A stretch of DNA of 64,000 bases, taken from NCBI GenBank assembly GCA_020698575.1, contig CM036243.1:12577903-12641902 (forward strand). Reading direction: 5' to 3'. Below the pieces are notes generated by a model. That model searched no databases. It was given only the letters and a program-made list of their open reading frames with translations, and was not told the DNA's origin. The translations under genes and the position numbers were made by a program. How positions within the stretch are numbered: position 1 is the stretch's first letter; the number at the start of each line of letters is the position of its first letter. Positions 57,901 to 61,264 of this stretch are shown here, piece by piece. Source of the DNA: Bostrychus sinensis. Lineage: Eukaryota > Chordata > Actinopteri > Gobiiformes > Eleotridae.

Positions 57901-59459
57901 CTGACCAGTACATGGACCCAGTAATGGTCTGTAAACACAAGAGTGCAATGCAGATGGAAACTGTACAAACACAGACTGTATGCATGGAGGAGTAAAGCTT
58001 TTATTTACCCAGAGGTCAGTGTCATTGACGGGTAACTAAAAAGGAAACATTTCATCACATGCCTGCCTATACCCTCACCTCTCCCTCCATCACCCAGAGA
58101 GGGTCACTGTCATCAATGGGCCTCTTTATGGCTGAGGCAATGTGTCATGTGCACGTCTGCAATTATCAAAGCCAGACTTGTTCAGGTCAAATGAGTGAAT
58201 GGGAATGTTGTATTAAAGCGTACAAGCAAAGGACAAGGCATAAGGCAGATACATGGGCTATGTACGAAGACATGCATAGAAAACATGTTTTTTAAAATAG
58301 ATTCTCACAAAACTTACTCAAGAGCCACAAACTTTCACACCATTAAATTATTACCTTTTTTACAAAAGGTTTTTCACACAAGTACTGTAGGGAAAAACTG
58401 CTAACATGCATCACAGTGAGCTGCTTGTCATTACAGACAATAATAAATATGATCACTACATGGCAAAAAATAAAGAGCTGGAAATTGTAAATGGTTGTAG
58501 ATGGTTATGCTAAACTAAAAAGCTAAACTAAAAAGTCCATACCCAATGTCACATGCAGGTAAACATCAATAAAATTTAAATAGTGTGGAAAAGTTAGATA
58601 TTTCAAGCATCTATTGATATTAATCGTGATGGTTATGATGGTTATGTAATGTTATGTAATATTCTAATTTTATGAGGTACTGAAATTTTTTTTTATTAAC
58701 TGCAAGCCATAATTTTACCAATTAAAATAAGTAAATACACACACATGTCTGTACTGATTTAATCTTTATAATAAAGTACTAAAAATAATGTTACTTTTTC
58801 ATGTCACCAAAGTTTACTGATGTGCAAATGCTAAAATACTTTGAACAAAGCATGACCAACTTCAAAATCAATCGTTTATAACAATGTCCCCTCAAGTGAA
58901 TACATTAGATCATTAAGATCAATTCAAACTATTAGAACAAATGACATTCTAATGAGGGAAGGAATATACACTCTCATCTGTCTTTTGAGATTCAGAGTAA
59001 AGGAGGCCCTCTAGAAGCATGTCCTGCCAAACATCTGAGTTTAAGTCGGAAAAGATCAAACATCTGTGTTTTGTTCATAATGTACTGCTGAGGCGGTAAA
59101 TTAGCCAGTGCCTGAGCCCAAGGCATGCGTGAAACCAGCAGCACCACGTCGGCCCGGTCGCAGTGGGAGGGGCATGTCGTACGTAGAGTGTGTGTTGGAA
59201 ACTTCAGGACAAAGGTTACCCGAGACAGGGACTGATAAATCACATGAGTTACTCCGCATCATTTCCCTCACATCCTGGCTGTGTGTCTTTGATCTAAGTG
59301 TAGTGCTAACGGATATGGGTGCTAACCTACCTGCCGTCTTGTGACAGATCTGGTGGAATGATGTTTAAGGGGCCTCTCCTCGTCTCCTGGGTCTAACTCG
59401 TGAGTGGACGCCTGCTCAGAGCTATGGCTATGTCTCAGAGCAGGTTCAGACAGCGCTGC
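755..59459 (-). CDS. cntln: Centlein, 16 internal/3' exons assembled (gene incomplete at both window edges)
   Basis: Centlein is a large coiled-coil protein of the centrosome/centriole, known in mammals to take part in centrosome cohesion. Sixteen minus-strand exons (59331-59459, 53753-53872, 49852-49973, 41160-41273, 32282-32382, 29458-29555, 27811-28340, 25055-25136, 21756-21822, 21192-21446, 16166-16413, 13258-13355, 10015-10141, 9801-9938, 8796-8981, 755-952) all have GT donors and AG acceptors. Their phases agree at all 15 junctions, giving 2613 nt and 871 codons with no stop. Residue numbers in the exon entries refer to this assembly. Much of the product is Glu/Lys/Leu/Gln-rich, as in coiled coils, with a basic/Ser-Pro stretch near residues 47-56 and an acidic Ser/Asp stretch near 400-420. 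Order and spacing of conserved blocks follow human centlein as I recall it. Missing are the N-terminal third and a short C-terminal tail. Gene identity is very likely; exact exon edges come from splice motifs and phase only, without transcripts. Confidence 0.93.
5040..5540 (+). repeat. Local direct duplication, two copies of about 150 bp
   Basis: Copy one near 5060-5180 and copy two near 5395-5530 share TATGAGGTTCTATGCCAGA, GAGCTTTTCAG, AGCAATTTT-GATGTTT and AAGATGGTTGGGG in the same order, about 335 bp apart. The copies differ by small indels and substitutions. It may be a tandem duplication or two members of a satellite-like repeat. Confidence 0.8.
8025..8110 (-). repeat. Fish LINE 3'-tail-like repeat, second copy
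   Basis: ATGCCCTTCCTGACACAAT followed by TTTATCCGGGCTTGGG is the reverse complement of the same tail type found at 15745-15915. It is truncated, with no visible target-site duplication. Confidence 0.5.
8468..8600 (+). repeat. Dispersed fish repeat, copy C (fragment)
   Basis: Contains ATGTGACTG, TATGTCTCTTGGGGCTAGCC and CCAGAGTGTACCCTGTCTC, the 3' half of the family at 34330-34565. It is strongly diverged and lies upstream of exon 15 by about 200 bp on the 3' side of the gene. Confidence 0.55.
8796..8981 (-). CDS. cntln: cntln exon 15 (coiled coil)
   Basis: The exon is 186 nt, phase 0/0, residues 744-805. The acceptor is CTATAG and the donor AAG|GTATCA. The sequence starts EQRIHALQARV and ends QLEQLHAFIK. 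Human centlein has KVEEFTTFVK at the same place, directly before ALAKEL, so the junction to the next exon falls at a conserved point. The spacing of Leu, Ala and Gln, with no Pro, fits a continuous coiled coil. Confidence 0.95.
8982..9800 (-). other. 819-bp cntln intron
   Basis: The donor is the less usual GTGTGT directly after the exon ending at 9801, and the acceptor is CTATAG. The intron is AT-rich. I see no repeat with clear ends and nothing coding in it. Confidence 0.75.
9801..9938 (-). CDS. cntln: cntln exon 14 (coiled coil)
   Basis: The exon is 138 nt, phase 0/0, residues 698-743. The acceptor is TATAG and the donor AAG|GTGTGT. It starts VKTLTEEVTNRKALIESL, close to human VKTLTEECSNKKVSIDSL. 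It then reads KRRLNVATTEKSQYE, against human KQRLNVAVKEKSQYE, and ends KLKEDLDKK against human KSKEELEKK. This is the best preserved exon in the window by eye. Only 76 bp separate it from the exon on its 5' side. Confidence 0.96.
10015..10141 (-). CDS. cntln: cntln exon 13 (coiled coil)
   Basis: The exon is 127 nt. It starts with the third base of a split Lys codon (AA|A) and ends in phase 0, residues 655-697. The acceptor is TTTCAG after a T-run and the donor AAG|GTAAGT. It carries ERDVNMKRQLVEDLKTR, matching human ERDITMKRHLIEDLKFR, and ends DLEKK like human NLDKK. It is 3' joined to exon 14 through the 76-bp intron 9939-10014, the shortest in the window. Confidence 0.95.
10142..13257 (-). 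other. 3.1-kb cntln intron
   Basis: The donor is GTTAGT and the acceptor TTTCAG. Two stretches, about 10930-11480 and 12120-12540, are mixed-composition and free of obvious repeats; the first includes an AT-poor segment with AATGCTAATGGCAATTAGG and is listed as a candidate regulatory block. The last part, 12640-13140, is AT-rich and may contain an eroded DNA transposon ending near GCAGCCCTGA (13027-13036). No coding signal is seen. Confidence 0.65.
10930..11480. promoter_or_regulatory. Candidate conserved non-coding block
   Basis: This is intronic, complex in composition, with no repeat signature, and rich in ATTAA/AATTAG-type words such as CCATTAATGAGAAAACCCAT near 11068-11088 and GGCAATTAGG near 11177-11186. 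Its composition differs from the AT-rich flanks. This appearance is typical of vertebrate developmental enhancers, but conservation was not measured and the edges are approximate. Confidence 0.35.
13258..13355 (-). CDS. cntln: cntln exon 12 (coiled coil)
   Basis: The exon is 98 nt, starting in phase 0 and ending with two bases of the Lys codon completed by the next exon; residues 623-655. The acceptor is CCCCCAG and the donor CAA|GTTAGT. The sequence reads STSSEVTRQVAANKALRGQL, then QEKEDKLRQLQDK. The human counterpart is TLKFELLAKEEHIKEMHEK. An alternative acceptor two bases downstream (AGAG) would break the frame, so the CAG was chosen. Confidence 0.92.
13356..16165 (-). other. 2.8-kb cntln intron
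   Basis: The donor is GTAAGA and the acceptor CCCCAG. The segment 14750-15210 is GC-balanced and repeat-free to the eye, with GATGACAGC and CCATGATG words; it may be regulatory. The segment 15745-15915 is an old LINE-tail repeat. The remainder is AT-rich without a recognisable feature. Confidence 0.65.
15745..15915 (+). repeat. Fish LINE 3'-tail-like repeat
   Basis: The sequence around GACAGGAAGGGCATCCAG and GTGGCGACCCCTGAATG resembles the very common fish repeat in which GGAAGGGCATCC is followed by GTGGCGACCCC, usually the tail of an RTE-type non-LTR element. A second, opposite-strand fragment is at 8025-8110 (ATGCCCTTCCTGACACAAT). Both are short and eroded. The family name is from memory. 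Confidence 0.55.
16166..16413 (-). CDS. cntln: cntln exon 11 (coiled coil with Pro/Cys-rich insert)
   Basis: The exon is 248 nt, residues 540-622, starting with two bases of a Val codon and ending in phase 0 (AAG|GTAAGA). KLTSDLAG matches human KLNLDLAG, and the terminal EVKQLQAKLK matches human EMKQLQYKLK. Between them is a proline-rich, non-helical stretch with ECSCQGKPSPP. A nearer acceptor, CCACAG before AAGCTG at 16381, looks good but would leave the 5' exon out of frame. The GCCTAG acceptor at 16414-16416 restores phase and gives nearly the human spacing (15 against 14 residues) between QQQ and the KLxxDLAG block. Confidence 0.88.
16414..21191 (-). other. 4.8-kb cntln intron
   Basis: The donor is GTAACT and the acceptor GCCTAG. 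Contents: an imperfect GACTTG-rich repeat at 16670-17175, balanced-composition blocks at 17800-18380 and 20200-20760, and A-rich runs near 20072-20090 and 21080-21115. Two stretches, 18202-18260 and 19258-19343, have splice-like edges and could be spliced in phase. Neither resembles centlein, and neither is needed once exon 11 uses its distal acceptor. Confidence 0.65.
16670..17175. repeat. GACTTG/GACTCA-rich dispersed repeat
   Basis: The words GGACTTG, GACTCA and ACTTGAG and their complements recur many times with irregular spacing (for example near 16689, 16738, 16790, 16810, 17049 and 17110-17160). This pattern is characteristic of a fish non-autonomous DNA element with internal subrepeats. 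The outer inverted repeats are not clear, so the borders are approximate. Confidence 0.5.
21192..21446 (-). CDS. cntln: cntln exon 10 (basic patch plus coiled coil)
   Basis: The exon is 255 nt, residues 455-540, entered in phase 1 (G|AT, Asp) and left in phase 1 (ACAG|GTAACT). The acceptor is GTTAG. It opens acidic (DDEQHESWD), turns very basic (NRRWRKKRKMQ), and then forms a helix, SLQQRVQSLQRHINILRSARKDA, corresponding to human RERIISLQQQNSVLQNAKKTA. KQQQAAHT near the end aligns with the human HQQQVSD stretch. The basic cluster could be a nuclear-localisation or microtubule-binding type patch, which is inference only. Confidence 0.93.
21447..21755 (-). other. 309-bp cntln intron
   Basis: The donor is GTAAGT and the acceptor GTTAG. 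Short AT-rich sequence; nothing recognised in it. Confidence 0.8.
21756..21822 (-). CDS. cntln: cntln exon 9 (small, basic)
   Basis: The exon is 67 nt, residues 433-455, starting in phase 0 and ending with the first base of an Asp codon (CAAG|GTAAGT). The acceptor is TCTCCAG after a pyrimidine tract. It encodes SAQISKTRELLAKSIRKQL and LSQ, a short amphipathic basic helix. No close human counterpart comes to mind. Human centlein is longer here, so the support is splice quality and perfect phase with both neighbours. Confidence 0.85.
22030..22225 (-). repeat. tRNA-derived SINE, minus orientation
   Basis: Read on the minus strand it contains GGTTTGATCCCCACTCCCC, a degraded B box, followed by TGTGTCCTTGGGCAAGACACT. 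The same order, with matching words, occurs on the plus strand at 25990-26215, so these are two copies of one family in opposite orientation. The 5' head is poorly preserved. Confidence 0.65.
22369..22836. mobile_element. Non-autonomous hAT (Charlie-like) element, 468 bp
   Basis: The left end reads CAGTGGTTCTCAACTGG. The right end, reversed, reads GAGTGATTCTCAACCAGTGG, giving imperfect terminal inverted repeats of the hAT type. A perfect 8-bp target duplication, ATCTAAAT, flanks it at 22361-22368 and 22837-22844. The interior is AT-rich with short subterminal repeats of GGACCC/GACCCAC and no transposase frame, so it must have moved with enzyme supplied in trans. It lies inside a cntln intron, away from splice sites. 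Confidence 0.9.
24231..24705. mobile_element. Probable decayed hAT-type element
   Basis: It starts TAGGGGTGTAACAATAC, a terminus common in fish hAT elements, and the interior repeats words such as ATCGATA, ATATCG and CGTATCG. The expected mirror end is eroded (TCGTATTGTTGCAA near 24688-24701). No clear 8-bp duplication was found, so the right border is uncertain. Confidence 0.45.
25055..25136 (-). CDS. cntln: cntln exon 8 (Ser/Asp-rich acidic segment)
   Basis: The exon is 82 nt, residues 405-432. It begins with the third base of the Ser codon AG|T and ends in phase 0 (AAG|GTTGGT). The acceptor is GTTACAG. With exon 7 it forms MSIDSDSSDEHSDSLNSLSS, matching in kind the human VSESSSDSEAQTSQTL segment. 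Dense Ser next to Asp/Glu is typical of casein-kinase-2-type phosphorylation sites, which is inference. The segment is probably an unstructured linker between coiled coils. Confidence 0.93.
25990..26215 (+). repeat. tRNA-derived SINE, plus orientation
   Basis: AGCGGTAGCTTAGTTAGTAGAG resembles a tRNA 5' half with A box (the D-loop side), and GTTCGATTCCC at 26038-26048 is a good B box, followed by CTCCCAACAT and TGTGTCCTTGAGCAATACACT. The rest is an unrelated tail ending in GTGCTATGAGTG...AAAAAAGCGC. There is no cloverleaf closing stem or 3' end, so it is a SINE and not a tRNA gene. A partner copy on the other strand is at 22030-22225. Confidence 0.75.
26690..27570. promoter_or_regulatory. Candidate enhancer block with octamer palindrome
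   Basis: This is a long, complex, repeat-free stretch inside an intron. At 27493-27510 it holds AATTTTGCATGCAAATTT, an almost perfect palindrome made of two overlapping POU octamers (a perfect ATGCAAAT and its mirrored variant). Other homeodomain-like words are TGATGAATTAGC near 26800-26811. Such composition is usual for conserved developmental enhancers. Conservation itself was not measured. Confidence 0.4.
27780..27802. repeat. GT microsatellite
   Basis: An uninterrupted run of GT (11 units) beginning at GTGTG after CAGTCA. It lies just inside the intron, within 10 bp of the exon 7 donor GTAATG on the minus strand, where it reads as a CA run. Intronic CA runs close to donors can bind hnRNP-L-type factors; any effect on splicing here is speculative. 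Confidence 0.9.
27811..28340 (-). CDS. cntln: cntln exon 7 (largest exon, coiled coil plus basic/acidic tail)
   Basis: The exon is 530 nt, residues 229-405, starting in phase 0 after CCTCAG and ending with two bases of a Ser codon (AG|GTAATG). Roughly residues 229-345 are a long Glu/Gln/Leu coiled coil starting IEQLEQKMVSLEEETERL, with a run EMGILRAARDFYRHR. The second part is basic and Ser-rich: SKVKFKTSRLSG corresponds to human TKVKFKAAKKN, and SKDEWEDMSIDS corresponds to human SKDGWEDVSESS. The KVKFK to WED order is a strong centlein signature. The exon is unusually large compared with the 67-255 nt of its neighbours. Confidence 0.96.
28341..29457 (-). other. 1.1-kb cntln intron
   Basis: The donor is GTACAG and the acceptor CCTCAG. 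Mostly AT-rich. No element with clear ends, and no regulatory-looking block, was noticed. Confidence 0.75.
29458..29555 (-). CDS. cntln: cntln exon 6
   Basis: The exon is 98 nt, residues 196-228, entered in phase 1 (G|AA, Glu) and ended in phase 0 (AAAAAG|GTACAG). The acceptor is TTGTGCAG. It encodes LLHKVVKERQVKSSTPKKHS and then VSLERLEESFKK. Human centlein has DDEVKRSTPEKNGKEMLEQTLQK here, sharing the VK-STP-K core. A Ser-Thr-Pro turn flanked by basic residues interrupts the coiled coil. Confidence 0.93.
30126..30480. mobile_element. Tc1/mariner-type MITE with long terminal inverted repeats, 355 bp
   Basis: The ends are TA plus CAACCT and AGGTTG plus TA. The left arm contains ACTGTGTAAAATGTAAATAAA and GCAAATCTCAT; the right arm contains their reverse complements (ATGAGATTTGC and TTTATTTACATTTTACACAGT). 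The inverted repeat therefore spans about 80 bp, with the outer part more diverged. No transposase frame is present. This is a very widespread fish element type from memory, and the TA at each end fits Tc1/mariner target choice. Confidence 0.85.
30660..31120. promoter_or_regulatory. Candidate conserved non-coding block
   Basis: A GC-balanced, repeat-free intronic block directly after the MITE, with CACGTTCAATCAGACGGAGC, GGGAGACAATTATCCCGCTC and CCTTGATAAAAAGGC. It contains an open frame on the plus strand (30636-30923) with no splice context or recognisable domain, so regulatory DNA is the better guess. Edges are approximate. Confidence 0.35.
31430..31860. promoter_or_regulatory. Homeodomain-motif-rich candidate enhancer
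   Basis: The block contains TAATTA (31491-31496), TTAATTAA (31596-31603), TAATCAATT (31721), TTAATTG (31747-31753), CTTAATTCC and TTATTAATTC within roughly 300 bp. The sequence around them is complex and has no repeat signature. Clustered TAATTA words are the usual target of homeodomain proteins. Deep conservation in fish or human would support this; I could not check it. Confidence 0.45.
31860..31933. repeat. AT microsatellite inside an inverted repeat
   Basis: The left arm TCTTTCCTCCGTTTGACTGC (31860-31879) mirrors the right arm 31909-31933, apart from a 5-bp insertion in the right arm. The loop holds an alternating TA run (31888-31908). The structure could extrude as a cruciform, or the arms could be a duplicated inverted segment that the AT run has expanded within. 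Confidence 0.85.
32282..32382 (-). CDS. cntln: cntln exon 5 (coiled coil)
   Basis: The exon is 101 nt, residues 162-196, starting with the third base of Lys AA|A and ending with the first base of Glu (AAGG|GTGAGG). The acceptor is CTTTAG. It encodes AGLEEDLDIVRVQAAMDRAT followed by VKEVHLRLASEHK. Human centlein has NLEEELDELKVHISIDKAAI and then QELNRCVAERRE, so the block matches throughout. Choosing CTTTAG rather than the AG two bases further on is required by phase. Confidence 0.95.
34330..34565 (+). repeat. Dispersed fish repeat (LINE/SINE-type tail), copy A
   Basis: It contains the succession CCAAAGACATGCATGTG, GGTGAATTGGTGACTCTAAATTG, CAGCCCTGTGACAAG, CCAGGGTGTACCCTGCC and a tail of GAATGAATGAATG. 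The same order occurs, with losses, in five other places in this window: 37425-37632 and 59917-60225 and 53385-53540 (minus), 8468-8600 and 63150-63440 (plus). This is a very common fish repeat; the GAATG tail suggests a retroposed element. Confidence 0.75.
36290..36760. promoter_or_regulatory. Candidate conserved non-coding block
   Basis: This repeat-free block carries CTTTATTAAACTTAATTAAAGTC near 36347-36369, CCAGTTAATTTATGC near 36459 and GATGCATAATGAGC near 36619, all homeodomain/POU-like words. The motif-dense style resembles 31430-31860. Borders and activity are unverified. Confidence 0.4.
37425..37632 (-). repeat. Dispersed fish repeat, copy B
   Basis: Reverse-oriented relative of the copy at 34330-34565: GGGCCAATTTAGAGTCACCAA, ACACATGCATGTCTTTGG and AACACGGGGAGGACATGC are present. 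It extends further to the 5' side (GTGAGGCCGGAGTGCTAACC), a part absent from copy A. Confidence 0.75.
38060..38500. promoter_or_regulatory. Candidate conserved non-coding block
   Basis: Complex, non-repetitive sequence with CCAATAATTATTCTGGG (38178-38194), GTTGTTAATTAGCCATTAGC (38387-38406) and several CAAATG/CATCTG E-box-like words. Flanks are much more AT-rich. Status is judged by appearance only. Confidence 0.4.
40030..40290. other. Purine-rich, G-rich tract
   Basis: The plus strand is overwhelmingly A and G for about 260 bp, with repeated G runs (GGGGG near 40059, GAGGGGG near 40087, GGTGGGGG near 40110, GGCGGGGGG near 40191). Such tracts can form triplex or G-quadruplex structures. The opposite open frame is low-complexity and not a gene. 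Confidence 0.7.
41160..41273 (-). CDS. cntln: cntln exon 4 (signature coiled-coil block)
   Basis: The exon is 114 nt, residues 124-162, starting with the G of a split ATG (AT|G) and ending with two bases of Lys (GAA|GTAAGT). The acceptor is TTGTCCAG. Residues 136-150, LRQEDSDAVWNELAY, are identical to the human centlein block as I recall it, preceded by QRAEPWQ (human KRADPQQ). This is the single most diagnostic stretch in the window. KNLTRKLSLEK follows where human has KRENQELMIQK. Confidence 0.97.
41524..42543 (-). mobile_element. Tc1-like DNA transposon, about 1 kb, inactive
   Basis: The left end, TA plus CAGTTAGGTTCATAAG, mirrors the right end, CTTATGGACCTAACTG plus TA; the inverted repeat continues through TTTGGACACTGA and TCAGTGTCCAAA. 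TA flanks both ends, as expected for Tc1/mariner. Transposase remains lie on the minus strand (see 41827-42080). At about 1 kb it is shorter than the usual 1.6 kb, so it is internally deleted. Confidence 0.92.
41827..42080 (-). pseudogene. Tc1-like transposase remnant
   Basis: A 74-codon open stretch (41830-42054) contains SLVFIDDVTEDRSSRMNSEV and YRDKLSAQIQTKAMKLI, recognisable from the catalytic-domain region of fish Tc1 transposases, where VFxDDVT, RMNSEVYR and SAQIQ are typical. It then runs through a frameshifted equivalent of the DNDPKHTA motif (reading as an unrelated QNTQQKQT) to EFFKANK. The catalytic aspartate motif is therefore disrupted, and the N-terminal DNA-binding part is missing or deleted. 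Confidence 0.88.
45240..45500. promoter_or_regulatory. Candidate conserved non-coding block
   Basis: Non-repetitive sequence with CCCACCACTAATGGGAG, TATTTAAGTCATTTTCTATTG and GCAGCTATTTAGAGATGGGG. The balanced composition stands out against AT-rich flanks. No coding signal. Confidence 0.35.
46101..46385. mobile_element. Short non-autonomous hAT element, 285 bp
   Basis: The left end GCGTGGTTCCCAAAGT pairs with the reversed right end CAGCCATTTCCAAAGT, an imperfect hAT-type inverted repeat. The flanks ATATAGAG (46093-46100) and GTATAGAG (46386-46393) match at 7 of 8 positions, as an aged 8-bp duplication would. Interior GGGGTCC/GGGGCC words and an AT-rich centre; no coding frame. Confidence 0.78.
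49852..49973 (-). CDS. cntln: cntln exon 3 (coiled coil)
   Basis: The exon is 122 nt, residues 84-124, starting in phase 0 after TTACAG and ending with AT of a split Met codon (GGAAT|GTAAGT). It encodes IDENEELRKAHDNRRERLRL and then IQSNYKTIRDQLKELEKANG. Human centlein has ENDELRDAHEKRKERLQML and QTNYRAVKEQLKQWEEGSG at this place. All heptad-like spacing is preserved, with no helix breaker until the Asn-Gly at the end. Confidence 0.97.
52770..52860. repeat. ACTTGAGTA-type fish repeat, fragment
   Basis: Contains TACTTCTACTTGAGTAATAT and ACTCTTACTTGAGTACAATT. A related stretch lies at 61265-61365 (TTACTTTTACTTGAGTAATT, AACAGTACTTTTATTTAAG). Family ends are not visible. Confidence 0.6.
53385..53540 (-). 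repeat. Dispersed fish repeat, copy D (fragment)
   Basis: GGCTGGAGTCTATCCAACCTAC, GGTCACAGGGCAGACATG and CATGCATGTCTTTAAATGGG match the reversed family seen at 37425-37632. Ends are eroded. Confidence 0.6.
53753..53872 (-). CDS. cntln: cntln exon 2 of those visible (Ser-Pro segment into coiled coil)
   Basis: The exon is 120 nt, phase 0/0, residues 44-83. The acceptor is GTGTGCAG and the donor AAG|GTACAG. It contains VQRSRSLSPAGSVEMGG, then EKRIQDLEELLQLK. Human has VKRSRSLSPKSSFTDSEE and then ERKIENLEKALQLK. RSRSLSP is a likely kinase target (Ser before Pro, after basic residues); phosphorylation is inference. Confidence 0.96.
55010..56629 (-). mobile_element. hAT-type element carrying a gene fragment, 1620 bp
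   Basis: A perfect 8-bp duplication, TAAGACAT, flanks it (55002-55009 and 56630-56637). The ends AGAGCCCTGACCGATA and, reversed, GAGAGCCTGATATCGG form a weak inverted repeat, with GCCGATATCGGC-type words repeated near both ends. The internal segment 55390-55960 is CpG-rich, contrasting with AT-rich outer parts. On the minus strand it contains an ATG-led frame (55689-55888) ending at a splice-donor-like site. Confidence 0.8.
55689..55888 (-). pseudogene. Broken 5' exon inside the hAT element
   Basis: From an ATG at 55888 the frame reads MAEENREPGGHKRKTVFEVY and, further on, RVVIGDSFKGRRAL, then an in-frame TAG (55742-55744), and then EQKGLQTDALVAKFLLD before a GTACGT donor. The pattern of an IG-SF segment followed by KGLxTDAxVAxFLLD is one I associate with multicopy, transposon-linked fish loci, but I cannot name the family with certainty. 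The stop codon means this copy cannot encode the full exon. The CpG-rich upstream sequence may be its old promoter. Confidence 0.6.
56640..57130. other. Unexplained block with open frames on both strands
   Basis: Directly right of the hAT element, a balanced-composition stretch is open for 122 codons on the plus strand (56759-57127) and 83 on the minus strand (56741-56992). The plus frame is Cys-rich (CDLMCPFCYHADVG) but matches no domain I recognise. No splice sites link it to cntln. It could be a decayed pseudogene or repeat. Confidence 0.3.
57226..57642. mobile_element. Probable Tc1/mariner MITE, about 417 bp
   Basis: The left end ACAGGTGCGCATCTATCAAT is followed by TAGAATATTGTG. Reversed, the right end reads CAGGCACATCGCACGTCAAT followed by AGATTAGAATATTG. 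The shared core ATTAGAATATTG and outer CAGG suggest an inverted-repeat element, and the left end resembles a common fish Tc1-type terminus. TA duplications are not clean, so the edges are approximate. Confidence 0.6.
59331..59459 (-). CDS. cntln: cntln exon 1 of those visible (5'-most, linker)
   Basis: The exon is 129 nt, phase 0/0, residues 1-43 of the assembly. The acceptor is TCCACAG and the donor CAG|GTAGGT. It encodes AALSEPALRHSHSSEQASTH, then ELDPGDEERPLKHHSTRSVTRRQ up to the donor (given here in two parts). It is hydrophilic, His/Ser/Glu-rich and not coiled-coil, and has no strong human counterpart beyond position: human has a similarly polar linker before RSRSLSP. Support is the long open frame, the two good splice sites and the phase match to exon 2. 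Confidence 0.85.
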
Positions 59460-59916
59460 CTGTGGAGACAGAAGTCGGGAAATGAACAGCACATTAACTG
59501 AATATTGAAACCCTTTCTTTTTACTACCTCAAACAAGACTTTATAGATACTAGATCAATGGGAATCAGACTCTACTGGAGTGTAGAGTGGTGTTGTCCTT
59601 AACATATTAGTACACTCATATCCATACAAAATCTTCATAGGCAAAGCTAAACATTCAGATGTGCAATGTAGTATAATGTGTCCCAGCAGTTATTTACTGT
59701 GTGGAATTATCCCTTAATTTATCAGTGTCTATTTGCTAGTCTATCTCAGCATCTACAGGACAAGCTGCTATTCACGCCAGGGACAAACAAAGACTCTCTG
59801 GCTGTATATTTTGTGTTTCAAAGTTTATTTTTGTAAGAATAATAGACCCAGGCATCTAGTAACGTTGAATTTTGGCTGCCATGTGAAACTGACTTAAGGT
59901 GTAAGGGGGTTGCTAA

Positions 59917-60225
59917 CTAATTATTCATTCATTCATTCACTCACCTTCTTCTGCTTATTCCCAGCTAGTCGTAGGGCTGATACAGAGACATACATAGACA
60001 GACTCTGATTCAATTTCACATTCATTCACTATGGGCAATTTAGAGTCATACGTTTACCTACCACATGCATGTCTTTGGACAATGGGAAGAAGTACCCTGA
60101 AAGAAACCACGGTAACACAGGGAGGACATGCAGACTCCACCCAGAGAGTTTGTGTCAGCCAACAACGAGGATCAAACCCATAATCTCCTTACTGGAAGGC
60201 AACCGCTCTGCCACTGTGTCCCCTG
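59917..60225 (-). repeat. Dispersed fish repeat, copy E (longest)
   Basis: Begins ATTCATTCATTCATTCAC (the tail), then CTTCTGCTTATTCCCAGC, GGGCTGATACAGAGACATAC, GGGCAATTTAGAGTCATACG, CACATGCATGTCTTTGGAC and GGAGGACATGCAGACTCCAC. It is the most complete copy in the window and ends ACCGCTCTGCCACTGTGTCCCC. Confidence 0.8.
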
Positions 60226-60386
60226 CAAACTAGTAATTTAAGTACATATTTGGAAGAAGTTGTACTTTGGATACATTATCTAAAACATTTTTGAGAACAC
60301 TAAATCAGCAGAAATGTGTATTCCCTTTTGGTGGCAAAGCGAGTATTACTATTAGCAGCAGTAATAACTGTAGTAGTAGTGGTAAG

Positions 60387-61170
60387 TAGAGCTGGGTGAT
60401 TTAGCCTAAAAAAATATCTCACATCCAGTCATGAAAAAAACAGAAGTTTGCTGTGCTGTAGGTTTTCAGGAAGGTTATTAGCCTGCAACATTAACGTTTA
60501 AAGAACAATGACCTCAAACTTCATTGATGTCTAAATACGCTGCCCATTCAACTTTTTAGGCAACTATATCACCATGGCAACGCAGACGGGCTTTTTAGAG
60601 TGACACCTGACAAAACTAGAAAGTACCGCGTTCGTCTCCTCCTTCAGTCCCATCCGCACCGCTGCTGCTGGTGAGCACCTGCAACCTCATGTGCGCTCGA
60701 TCTCCGCGCTGCTCCGCACCACACCTCCATGCCGCTTTGTCTGTGGCTCAACCCGACCTCCGCCGCGCATTACCGGTGCGCTGCTGTTGACAAAGTTGTA
60801 GGGTCGCGCTGAATTCGCGGGGTTTGCTTCATTTTGCGTTAATAGTTGCAATCGCAACAACGCGAAATCCTGGAGGGACTGACTTTGCAGCGGGGCGCTT
60901 TTTGTGCTCCGTCTGACACCACAAACCCAAACCAATTCCACACAACTGACGATACTGTGCCTTTCTTAGGAACGAGTTCTTCCCTGCTCGCTGCCATGTT
61001 GTTTCTGTTCCTCTAGCGCGCGGAGAGAGGGTGGGCGGGCCTACCCACTGTGAACTACAGGAGCCCAGAGCGCTGGTGGTGGACGTTTTTTTATTGATTT
61101 TTATTTAAACAAGTCGGCCTGCCCTACAAATTTGAATTAATCAAAAAAATAAATTTATCACCCAGCCCTA
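60387..61170 (-). mobile_element. hAT element with truncated transposase start, 784 bp
   Basis: The terminal inverted repeat is TAGAGCTGGGTGAT at the left and, reversed, TAGGGCTGGGTGAT at the right. The flanking 8-mers GTGGTAAG (60379-60386) and GTGGTAAT (61171-61178) agree at 7 of 8 positions. The middle 60600-61060 is CpG-rich and reads on the minus strand into the beginning of a BED-finger transposase (60839-60997). The catalytic and dimerisation parts are absent, so the element is an internally deleted derivative. Confidence 0.85.
60839..60997 (-). pseudogene. hAT transposase N-terminus (BED zinc finger start), truncated
   Basis: From the ATG at 60997 the frame reads MAASREELVPKKGTVSSVVW, then NWFGFVVSDGAQKAPRCKV, and stops at TAA (60839-60841) after 52 codons. 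In BED fingers of hAT transposases and ZBED proteins, a SxVWxxFGF segment is followed about 13 residues on by the first zinc cysteine, as here. The second cysteine and the histidines are lost. This identifies the element's superfamily independently of its ends. Confidence 0.82.
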
Positions 61171-61264
61171 GTGGTAATACTTGTAGGAATGGTAGTAACC
61201 GTAGTTGTGGCGGTACTAGTGGCACTTTCTACTTAGGAAAACATTACACTAAATTACTTTTTAA

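Larger units (their letters stand above)
53873..59330 (-). other. 5.5-kb cntln intron
   Basis: The donor is GTAGGT and the acceptor GTGCAG. It contains a balanced-composition block 54170-54680, a 1.62-kb hAT element with a broken gene fragment (55010-56629), an unexplained open-frame block 56640-57130, a Tc1-type MITE (about 57226-57642) and AT-rich remainder 58300-58980. Confidence 0.65.

Noticed and set aside
60687..60941. 84-codon minus-strand open frame as a host gene
   Set aside because: It lies inside the hAT element 60387-61170, overlapping the truncated transposase start in another frame.
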